From Ridgeia piscesae (lineage: Eukaryota > Annelida > Polychaeta > Sabellida > Siboglinidae), in the NCBI GenBank assembly GCA_025642075.2, contig JAODUO010001772.1, forward strand, positions 5,001 through 69,000: 64,000 nucleotides of DNA, read 5' to 3'. Each line of letters opens with the position of its first letter. The first letter of the stretch is position 1. The notes below the pieces were generated by a model. That model was not told the origin of the DNA and made no database searches. It was given only the letters and a program-made list of their open reading frames with translations. Below, one piece after another: positions 23,607-35,400 of the stretch. The position numbers and the translations under genes were made by a program.

Positions 23607-24634
23607 TCATCTTTAATGACATCTCTAATTGTGACAACCGTTTCATATGGCTACGTTATTTGTCTAGCTACAGCAACTATTTAACATGTTCCGTTTTAGT
23701 GTATGATGTTTTATTATTAGTTATACTAAATCCTAGTTCCGGATTATACATTACGGTAAGTGTAGCGTTTGTGGATGGTATTCCATTAATTGTTATAATA
23801 TAATGTTTGATATAGTCTAATATGCTTAGGAGCTTCGTAACTATAGTGTCACATTATTCAACCGAAATGTATACACAATAACAGCTTGATAGTTCATTGG
23901 CTCAGTGGAACATGATTAAAATAAAATACATTAACATTTGAATAGCATGGACATATGACATGTCATGTCATCTCTAGGTTAACCTAATCGTGACAAGCGT
24001 TTCATACGACTACATTATTCCTCTAACTACAGCAACTATTTACCGATTCAGTTTCCGTGTATGTGTACAGTGTTTTGTTATTAGTCGCAAATCCTAGTAC
24101 ATGACGTTACCAAGGATCCTTGACGTTACATTACTGGAAATCTTGAAGGGTATAGTTCTTGTTTGTGGTGTGCCATTGGTATAATTTGGTATAATAAATT
24201 TAATCAACCTATACACGCACGCGCAAAAACGCGGACTTGTAAACACGCATGCACTCGCTCGCGCCCACACACACTGCCCTGAGTGAAGAGGTGTATCGTC
24301 GTGTTTCGTTCATCAGTGGGAGTTGACGTATGTTTGTTCAAGTAAAATTTGCTCGTGTCTCCAGACTTTTTGAGTGAGCGAGCTGTATGCACGAATACGT
24401 GCACGGTGTGTTGCTACTGCGGCTACTGCTGCTTTTGTTTCTGCCGTTGCTGTTGTTGCTGTTGCTTCTGCTGCTGCTGCTGCTGCTACTGCTGCCACCT
24501 GAACCCCCCACCCCACCTACAATAACAGTTGTAACCCACAGCCCACTTACTTAATTTCAAGTTAACAGGTCTTCTATTGTATATCTACATTACTGTGAAA
24601 CCTTTTCTGATAGGAGCGTCGTTATTTGCTCTAG
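23607..24634. repeat. Segmental duplicate, copy 2 (partner 5,276-6,104)
   Basis: Same order as copy 1, including two diverged ~310-bp units, the CA-bearing block near 24,260 and the block ending 'gagtgagcg' near 24,380. Beyond that, copy 2 keeps about 250 bp and an intact splice acceptor that copy 1 has lost. Confidence 0.8.
24412..24500. repeat. Trinucleotide tract (CTG)n, interrupted
   Basis: About 29 triplets, mainly CTG, with CTT, CTA and GTT variants, ending 135 bp before an SSCC acceptor. Confidence 0.9.
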
Positions 24635-25131
24635 GTGTTGCAGGCGGATCATTCTGGGATTACCCCGGCGGAGGCGCGGATTATCTCTGCTTGCCCAAAG
24701 ATCCTAAGTGGGGACAGAAAAGGACCGCATGATTCAGGATATACGGCAGCTTGTTATTCGGCGCAGAATATCAACTAGAGGATATCAACGGATACTGTTC
24801 TACCCGAAATGCACAATCTTTGTACAATAACGACGTTCCGTTTGCCGTATGCCGTGTGACCAGCTGACCATCAACACTGATGATCCCAGCAAAACTTCGC
24901 TGTCCAGGTAGTTGGACAAAAGAGTACTCTGGCTATTTGATGGCGGAGAAAGATGGAAACAAAAGCCGAATAAGACACATTTGCATGGATAACGCCCCGG
25001 AAATCGTCTGAGGCGGAGCGGCCAATCGAAACGGCGTCCTCTTCTTCAGGGTCGAGGCCAAGTGTGGATCACTGCCGTGTCCCAGCTACAGAGACGGCTG
25101 GGACATAACAAGTATTGTGTGCAGCAAGTGA
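24635..25131 (+). pseudogene. SSCC last-exon copy d, three in-frame TGA
   Basis: Full-length last exon with acceptor 'tttgctctag' at 24,634. It is 497 nt from acceptor to stop, exactly the length of the last exon of the intact gene, with one frame throughout: 'GVAGGSFWDYPGGGADYLCL', 'GSLLFGAEYQ', 'WTKEYSGYLMAEKDGNKSRI', '[18 protein letters not shown]', 'SIVCSK', stop TGA at 25,129. Three TGA codons interrupt it at 24,730, 24,865 and 25,009. Copy a has GGA and CGA at the first two sites; the intact gene has GAA at the third. Two conserved Cys are replaced (VPF for VPC; ITS for ITC). Most simply a pseudogene broken by point mutation only. Read-through cannot be excluded by sequence alone but is unlikely. 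Confidence 0.88.
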
Positions 25132-25499
25132 ACGATCGATTGAAAGAAAATAAATTAACTCATATTTGTTGTGTCACACCCGCAGATGATACAGTACAAC
25201 GTGTTAACAACACGTGACTACTTAGCTATATCAATAATATTTACTGTGGAAAATTTACACTGAAAAATGTAAGAGCATAAGTTGACATATATGTACGTAT
25301 GTTTCGTACATTGAAATAGAGATAACACATTTTCCTAGTTGATCAATTTACCGTCTATGTCCCACATATTGCAATGCAAAGCGACGATGTGTGGAGATAA
25401 AATATGCTGTAATATCATATTATTATGCTTAACTAATCTACGGTAGGTGCCATATATTTCAGACGTCGTTGCAATTGGATTCGCTAAAACGGGTCATGC
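25132..25499. other. No recognisable feature
   Basis: 3' flank of SSCC copy d. Nothing recognised, and no obvious repeat. Confidence 0.5.
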
Positions 25500-25850
25500 G
25501 TAGCCCCGTTTTAGGTGGCACGGGACAAGTTTCGCTTAACAGACTCTCGCTCTGTTGGGTAACTTCGCCGAAAAGACAGTCTAGTATGTTTGCTGGCTTT
25601 TGAAAGTCATCCGTGTGAGGGGCTAAAAAGTGTTGTCACGTCACGGAGTCTTAAGTAACTGAGGCTAATCCTGCCATAATTCCTACTTCATAAACATCTG
25701 CAATTTTGTATTTCTGTTTATGTTTGTGTCAACATAAGTTTAATGTTGAATATTGTCATTAGTATTGTATTAACTTATAAAAGTATATCCTTATTTTGAT
25801 TTTATTTCATAGTTCGCCTGAGAGCCAATCAGCGTCTATACTCTATTATG
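25500..25850. mobile_element. Diverged relative of the 14.9-kb MITE
   Basis: Read on this strand it follows the reverse complement of 14,902-15,305: 'gtaacttcgccga', 'cacgtcacggagtct', 'ctaatcctgcc.taattcc', an AT-rich middle, then 'gcctgagagccaatcagc'. Ends are not clear. Confidence 0.6.
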
Positions 25851-25939
25851 GAGTTAAAGCCGAACTGGTGGCAACACTGGCAGAGAATAAAGCTGTTGTG
25901 TGGAGCAAATACGTGATGCCACCTCACGGAGCCTGGTTA

Positions 25940-26097
25940 ATCGAAGCAAGGAGTGGCCCGCTGCCGTCTCAAACGAGTAACTCGAGTAATCCGAGTGCCA
26001 ATCGAACAGCCAAGATCACTTGCTCACGTGACCCTTCTTGACATAGATAAACAAGGCCAATCTTCAAGGCCGCTACCCGAGGCAATCGCGGTTTGGC
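25940..26097. repeat. Dispersed repeat R2, copy 1 (partner 43,445-43,590)
   Basis: Shares 'aaggccgctac.cgaggcaa', 'cacgtgacc' and 'tagataaacaa' in the same order and orientation with the 43.4-kb copy. Confidence 0.75.
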
Positions 26098-26655
26098 GAG
26101 GATTCACTAGAATAACTGACGGCATTAGCATTGACGGCAATAGGGAACCTAGGCCCCTACTGCACAGGACGCTAATTAAACATTACACGACACAATCATT
26201 TAAATATGCATTACATTCACCACATTCTATGAATTATAATTTAAGACCAAGAAGATGAACGTCACAATTTACACATTGAACAACTGATTATTTTATTTAT
26301 TTACATAAGGGGTTTATGTCCGTGATCACGATCATCGCTGTTCATCTGGATTACTCTCGTGGTACTGCGTGCGCAGTGTAAACCGGATACCACGTTAGGG
26401 TTACGCGAGTCTCTCGAGTAGGCCAATCCAAGTCGGCCAAAGTGGGTCCAGCGTAACCCAGTTTTGCGTTACTATTCACCAATCAGGAGCGTGTTTCCAG
26501 TTTGTAATGAGGACGCTGTGACGTGCTCAGTACAACCTAAGACCTATGAGCACTTCGCTTCGTTGACACAAGTAGCGCTTGATACATCGTGATCGCCATC
26601 CATGCATTGTATCGTCCCGGGAAACAAACAACAACCAATTATGCATTTACTAATG

Positions 26656-26731
<76 letters not shown>

Positions 26732-27415
26732 TTATAACGGAAGTCTACGGGTTTGACCTAAAATAAATATATTTGTATTCGGTAGAAATACCATTTTACT
26801 ACTAGTTATATTTTTTCGAATCGGTAAACCCGAGTTTTACAAGTGTGTTCTGCTGATGACGAAAGTTTTCACAAAACAGTGACCGAGCAGATTCAATAAC
26901 AGACGATGGATTTCGGACTGTGTTGACATTATGTCTGCACCAAGGTAAACAAACAACAGTCGCTACATCCTGGTCGTCAATTGGAATCTGTGTCGCCGCG
27001 TCACACCCAAACTCTCACCAAGTGTGCAAACACACAGTATTATTTCCACGGTTTCTGCACAAGACGAGCTTTGTTACTCAGAATGATGAAATATGTTTTA
27101 CACGTCAGCTTATTGGTCTACGCCGTATCTACGCACAAAGTACAAGGGCGGCGATTCGCGGCTGTTTGTACAAGTTATGTATATTTGAACTAGTTGTCAA
27201 ACGGATCTATTGTAAGCACTGTATAAATTAATTGCAATTACGAAACCTTCTTTGTTTTTCTAATATTTATTTTATTCTTATTTTACTGTTTATATAATAA
27301 CGAAAATGTTTTAAAATTATTATGTTCTGGTTGTCCTCAGTATAAGCCATTGGTGGTTTCGAGGGGATCGCCATGGTTACATTTCTTATACGCACTTGTG
27401 TGGTACAAAATGCTA
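26098..27415. other. No recognisable gene; (TA)n at 26,658-26,728
   Basis: A 70-bp TA run. Short frames near 26,100-26,255 and 26,920-27,230 match nothing I recognise. Confidence 0.5.
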
Positions 27416-27419
27416 TCGA

Positions 27420-28267
27420 TAAATGAAATCTGGAAAAACATGTTACAACGATGGGCTATCTGCCGAACACTTTATTCATTCAGATAGGCGCATAACTATT
27501 CTGTTGTCCATTTTCTATAATAGAGTGATTTATCATGGTCATCTACCTGATGACTTTATGAAAACTATTATAACTCCATTGATAAAAAATAAGTTAGGAG
27601 ACACGAGCAACGTTAATAACTACAGGCCAAATTGCGCTTGTCACCGTTGCCTCAAAAATATTTGAAATTATATTGCTGGAACGTTTGACACCATATGTTA
27701 ATACAACCGACAATCGGTTTGGATTTAAGAAGGGACACTCTACTGACCACTGTATATTTGCTTTATAAAATGTTATTATTAGTAACAATAGCCCGGTATA
27801 TTCATGCTTTCTAGACGCTCCAAAAGCATTTGACGGAGTCAATCACTGGACGCTTTTTTTAGAAAATTGCTTAATCGAGGTGTGCCTTTTGTGCTTATCC
27901 GTATCCTGTTGTACTGGTACAGAACCCAAACATTCTGTATCAAATGGGGTATACAACATGATACTTTTTTAATGTTTCGAATGGTGTTCGACAAAGTGAT
28001 TTTGTCCCCATATTTATTTATCGTATATAATTTTGATGATCTGAGCAATATGCTAAATAGTGCTGGTATAGGTTGCCACATACACAACTACTGCACTAAT
28101 CCCGTGTTCTACGCTGATGACACATGTGTTATTGCTCCCAGTCCTAGTGGGCTTCATGGTTTGCTGAAGATATGTGCAGAGTTTGGTCTTGAAAATGATG
28201 TTGAATATAACCCTATCAAGTCGTTATGTATGGTCTTCAAACCACGTGGTTTTAACCTGAAATGTCC

Positions 28268-28328
<61 letters not shown>

Positions 28329-29003
28329 CGTAAACAAGCTTGCATATGTCAAAGAAGCAAAATATTTAGGTGTGATAATATGCAATGACCTGAAAGATGA
28401 CGAAGATATTTCTAGACATCTTCGTAATTGTTATGGTAGGTCTAATAGCATTATCAGAAATTTTCACCACTGTTCCGTCGGTGTTAAGCTACGTATGTTT
28501 CATACATATTGCTGTACAACTTATTGATGCCAATTATGGGTTAACTTTAATAAGGGCTCTTATTTTAAAGCTACCGTTGCCTACAACAATTTGCGTAGAA
28601 GGAATTTAGGATATAGCCGACGGGACAGCGCGAGTAGAATGTTTGCCAATAATGCTATTGGTACATTTGACGCCCTATTGCGTAAGAATATTTATGATTA
28701 AAAAAACATTTTTAACATAAATAATGACTTGATTAGGGTTATGGGCAATTGCTGTGAAATAGTAAATGGCCCAATATGGATTAGCTAGGCTAATTCGTTG
28801 TACGCAGTAAATCTGCAAGACAGTCAACATGTCTCGCCTATAACTTTATTATTATTTATTTATTATTATATAATTTTTTTAAGTCAGTAAGTTGTTCATT
28901 TTTTAACATATTTGATCTTTTATAGGCTACTTAGATGTGTTAATGTATTTACCAATTTGTATATGTTTTTTTTTACCTGAAATAAATGTATTCGTATTCG
29001 TAT
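27420..29003 (+). mobile_element. LINE E4, 5'-truncated
   Basis: Plus-strand RT remnant: 'YNDGLSAEHF' region (27,440), 'DDFMKTIITPLIKNK', 'NNYRP', then shifted 'SKIFEIILLERLTPYV' and 'NRFGFKKGHSTDHCIFAL', 'FLDAPKAFDGVNH' (motif A, with P for S), 'LSPYLFIVY' (motif B end), intact 'FYADDTCVIAPS' (YADD at 28,110-28,121), and after a TA microsatellite 'LAYVKEAKYLGVIICNDLKD' and 'LRMFHTYCC'. The 3' end carries TATTCG units near 28,990 and abuts an SSCC exon-1 copy. Several frameshifts; inactive. Confidence 0.85.
28270..28325. repeat. Microsatellite (TA)n inside LINE E4
   Basis: About 27 TA units between the codons for CPD and for the LAYVKEAKYLGV block. Reading frame changes across it. Confidence 0.95.
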
Positions 29004-29065
29004 GCTGTGCACTTATTTGTATGTGGTGACCGATATAAATAACGTTCAATTCAATTCAAATTCAA

Positions 29066-29462
29066 CGTTACTGCAACGACTGCGCCCAGACTACCGGTCC
29101 TGTGTCGACGACCAGATATGGAAGACCTCCGTGATCGCGCTCCAGGAACAAGTCAAACAGCTGACGAGTGACATGAGAGTCCTGCGTGAGACAACAAACA
29201 AGTCAGTCAGCTGACGAGTGACACGAGAGTCCTGGGTGAGACAACAAGAAACAAGTCAGTCAGCTGACGAGTGACACGAGTGTCCTGCGTGAGACAACAA
29301 CAAACAAGTCAGTCAGCTGACGAGTGACACGAGAGTCCTGCGTGAGACAACAACAAACAAGTCAGTCAGCTGACGAGTGACACGAGGGTCCTGCGTGAGA
29401 CAACAACAAACAAGTCAGTGATGTAGGAAATGTACAAACAAAACCGGCGACCGTTACTACAG
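29066..29462 (+). pseudogene. SSCC exon 1 copy with 53-bp minisatellite
   Basis: Matches exon 1 of the intact gene from the DCAQTPG codons onward: '[20 protein letters not shown]' then 'SDMRVLRETTN'. The signal-peptide part is missing, cut off at the 3' end of LINE E4. From 29,161 a unit of 50-53 bp covering the LTSD..RVLRET.NKSVS heptads is repeated five times, the last running into the original exon end with its donor (ACTACAG followed by gtagat at 29,463). Unit length is not a multiple of three and each junction creates a TGA, so the frame is broken. The donor is kept. Confidence 0.9.
29161..29420. repeat. 53-bp minisatellite, five units
   Basis: Units start at 29,161 (50 bp), 29,211, 29,264, 29,317 and 29,370, each beginning 'ctgacgagtgaca'. 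Units differ at one to four positions. Confidence 0.95.
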
Positions 29463-29566
29463 GTAGATAAGATATCATTGATGTACAGTTCGTGTATCCG
29501 AGGATTAAGTTACCGAAAAACACAATACATCGTTGCAAGATACATTATCATATTAGCAGTTAGTAC

Positions 29567-29930
29567 GAGATAGAGGAAGCTTTATTTAACGTCGGTTTAT
29601 ATATTAATTTCATAACATTCGTTCATCTGAGCTATTTTTCGACAAACAAGTGTAAAGCAACAAGACAAAAAAAACATAAATACACACATAGTATTTACAG
29701 TTAAAGCATTAAAACATACACAATAAAATACGGGTAATACGTGTGAAATAAAAGATATTTGTGCATGTATGCAATAAATACGATATACAAATTTTCATTA
29801 AATTGGGATGGCGACAGACATGTTAGCTGTTCACCTACATACAGAGCAACTGCATGATTTTTTTCGCAGGTCATTTGGCAGGCTGTTCCAGGTTATGTGC
29901 CCATCATGCAGGCATTGTTTAGTTTACTAA
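29567..29930 (-). mobile_element. LINE E3-family 3' end, 5'-truncated
   Basis: About 360 bp matching the 3' end of LINE E3 (33,085-33,790) in the same minus orientation, from 'aagctttatttaacgtcgg' up to the codons for the final coding block. A typical short dead-on-arrival LINE copy. Confidence 0.85.
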
Positions 29931-31605
<1,675 letters not shown>

Positions 31606-32102
31606 TTATTTACTGCAAACAACACACGTGATGTCCCAACCATCTCTATAGTTGGGGCACGGCAGGGATCCGCACTTTGCCTCGACGTGGTAGAACAGGG
31701 CGCCGTTTCGGTTGGCCGCTCCGCCTTCGACAACTTCCGGAGCGTTGTCCATACAAACGTAGGCTTTTGAACTTGGATGACTATCACGTTCTGCCATCAA
31801 GTAGCCTGCGTATTCTTTCCTCCATCCGTCTGGACAACTCACTTTGGCCGGAACCATTAGCGTCGTAGATCGACCTGCCGAAAGGCACACAGCACACGGA
31901 ACATCGTTGTCGTGTAGAGAGTGTGCGTTCTCTGCAGAAAAGTATCGGCTACTATATACGTGGTACTCTGCGCCATACAGGAGGCTGCCGGAAGGATCCT
32001 GAAACGGTGATGAAGGTATCGCTCCCCACTCAGGATCTCTGGGCAAACACAAGTAGTTCGACCCACCGCCGGTGCGATGGTGGTCAGTTCCACCGGCAAC
32101 AC
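31606..32102 (-). CDS. SSCC gene exon 3 (main domain, stop)
   Basis: 497 nt, acceptor ending 'ctgcag' at 32,103, stop TAA at 31,606-31,608. Encodes residues 131-295 with nine of the domain's ten Cys. Single open frame. Confidence 0.92.
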
Positions 32103-32339
32103 CTGCAGCACATATATGCACAATAAAAACATAAGTATGGAAGAAACATACTCAGATAAAGGAACAAAAACAAACACAATATATTTAAGGTAAACGCAAA
32201 GGTGCTTTTTCAGAAGTACGGTTTATAGAAATGGCCGTCACAACTAACCATTGGTTATAACTACAAATCATATTTAAATTATTATGTGTCATGATCACAT
32301 ACGTCAAATAACTAATATATAACAGGATATAGATAGATG

Positions 32340-32398
<59 letters not shown>

Positions 32399-32427
32399 AT
32401 CTATGCATTTTTTTTTAAAATCTTTCT

Positions 32428-32478
<51 letters not shown>

Positions 32479-35400
32479 AAATAAAAACAAAAATGAATGT
32501 CGTAAATTATTTAATTACAAACTTTCGTGTAGGTCCTTTCTTGATCTGGTAGTGTAAGTTTATGCTTTGCATGTTGATGCCAAATCCTCAATCCTAACAT
32601 AAAATGCAACATTGTCCAACGTTGAATACTTGAAACAATGTGGAACAGTGGGAGTTAATACAATGATTTTCAAACATGTATTTAATTGCACGCTACGTGA
32701 ATCACTTCCTATTCATATCCTAGTCCAAACGGAACATTGCGCAGCGGCACAGTGAAAAAAGAGTCCTGGTTGAAGTAATGTTCTGCCGTGTCAAACCTTC
32801 ACCAACTTTGCTATGTTTCTTATCTACCTAAATCACCTGTCTTAATTATGACCTTGCTATAAACAGTAGAGAATAATCAGGTATGAATATTATCCGCGCA
32901 TAAATTGCAAATCTCCTCGAACATTCTCACTCATAAAACTGTAAAACACATGTTAACCATTCCATAATTATCATCGGCGCGCGCAAATAACTGACGTCAG
33001 CACATAGTCTGTTTTGTAATCCATTTAATTCTATCCCAGAGTTTCGAAAACTTAATCACAAATGACATCAATAACCGTACAAGATACAAGATACAAGAAG
33101 CTTTATTTAACGTCGGTTTACATGTGAATTGATAACATTAGCTCATCTGAGCTATTTTCCGACAAACAAGTGTAAAGCAACGAGACATAACACATAAAAA
33201 CATACAGAGTATTTAAAATGACAACAATAAAACATATAAAATACGTGTAATGAGTACAAAATAAATAATACATGCATGTATAATAATAATATGTTTTTTG
33301 TTTTGTTTTTTCACTTTGGGCAATCATAGCGATTGAAAATGGTACATAAAACATGCAAAGTATATTAGTTAAAATAGAGTAAAATAATATATAATTTAAG
33401 ACATTAGCATACGTATAAGTTAAAATGTAGAGAATATATGATATGTATATATAAAACTAATTTAAATAATTTAAGACATTAAAACATATTTATGTGATTA
33501 TTTGACTAAAATTATTAAATAAAAAATACTTTAAAACATTAAAATAAATAGACTAAATTAAGGCTTTACAATATTTTACACATATCCATATTGCATGTAT
33601 ACAATGAAAGCTATATTCATAATATTGGCATAGCGACAAACATGTTAGCTGTTAGCTGTTTACCTGCATATAGAACAATTGCATGATGGGCCATCCCAAT
33701 TCCGGATCAGTCTGCGAAACTCGCCGTAGTTTACTATTTTTCGCATTTCATTTGGCAGGCTGTTCCAGATCTGGGGCCCATCATGAACCAATGATTTAAG
33801 TCCATATTTAGACGTGTTTGCCTTAGGGACAACTGCAGTGTTATCCTTTCGCATGGAATACTGGGAACATTTTAGCATAATGAGATTTTGAATAAAAGTT
33901 GGAGCAATATTATTTACAATTTTGAATACTTCGCATGCCATTTCTTTTATCCTTTTAACGTGGAGGTGTTCGGTGTTAGCGGTCTTTAAAAGGTCATGAT
34001 GCGTGGATGAATAATCATTGTAAATAAATCGAAGTTTTTTGGTGCTAGATTGGCTATAAAAATGCCAGATCAAAGGACAGTAGTTGAAGTTTGATGTTAT
34101 GAATGATTTGAAAATTGCAAGTTTCCCTTGTCGAGTAAGGAGATGACCCAGACGTTTTAAGACCGCTAACTGTCTAGCTGCCTTTTTGCAGATGTTAGCG
34201 ATATGTGTGTTAAAAGTTAACGAATGATCAATCTCAATGCCGAGAAGGACAACAGAGTTTTCACAGTGAATGGTAATGTTTTCAAAAGTAAAATTTGTTA
34301 TGTCCCTTGTTCCCCTCTTGCCGAAGCTAATTGCTTGGAATTTGGATGGGTTAGCCTTCATCTGGTTGATATTGAACCACTGTAATGTAGAAGTACAATC
34401 TTGTTGCAAGGTGTGAATGAGAGTGTCAGAACTTGAGTGAGCATAAGACAGGGTGTTATCATCAGCATAATTGTAGAGAGGACTTATCCAAAAAGTGAAA
34501 AATATCATTAATAAAAACATTGAAAAGAAGAGGGCCAATAATAGAGCCTTGGGGTACACCTCTGACGATGTCAGCCCACTCACTGTAGTGAGGTCCTAAT
34601 TTCACTCGGTGTTTCATGTTGCTTATATAATTACTAACTAAACTGCATGATTTATCAGAAAGGCCATAAGCATTGAGTTTACCTAAGAGCAGGCTGTGAG
34701 GGAGGCAATCAAAGGCATTTGTCAAGTCCATGAGAATGGCTGCGACATACTTATGGCTGTCAAGTGCCTTGCGCCAATCCTCTACTAGTCTCAGTAGAGT
34801 GGACTGACACCCCATGCCCGGCCTGAAAGCACCGAGGAAAGGGTTGAACATATTCTCAAAATGAGTGCTTAATTGGGAGTTGATGGCCTTTTCATATAGC
34901 TTAGAGATGAACGGGAGAATGCTAATCGGTCTGTATTTTTGCTTGTCTAAAGGATCTTTTTTCTTATACACCGGGATGACTTGCGCTTCTTTAAGTCTGT
35001 TTGGGAAGGCTGAGGTCGCAAATGAGAGGTTTATTAATTTTGCAAGTGGTTCCGAAATTGTTTTACTACAAGATTTTATGATTTTTGCAGGGATGCCATC
35101 GACCCCAGTGGCTTTTTTGAGTTAGATTTAGTGATGAATGTATATATGATCTCAGAGGTGACGGGACTAAAATCAAAAGCAGTAGGAGCAGGGATGTGGT
35201 CTGTTATTTTTTGGATGCTGGGGTGGTTTAATATGTCATCCGGGATAGGTACAGATGATATGTCTTGGGCGGCATTTACAAAGAACTCGTTCAGGGTACT
35301 CGCAACAGAGATTTGGTTTGATATGATATTATCGTTTTCTGAGAGTATTATTACAGGGTCTTTTAAGAGCCCTTTGTTTGACAAAAATGGTTTTACGGTG

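Noticed and set aside
24730..25011. Selenocysteine coding at the in-frame TGA of SSCC copy d
   Set aside because: TGA stand at Gly, Arg and Glu codons of sister sequences, not Cys; no SECIS-like hairpin noticed in the 3' flank.
26000..26258. Frame ending YNLRPRR as a possible retroelement pol end
   Set aside because: Only a few residues resemble such ends; no other domain nearby.
26845..26880. Hammerhead ribozyme core (ctgatgacgaaag)
   Set aside because: The CTGATGA and GAAA boxes have no room for stem II, and no flanking stems were found.
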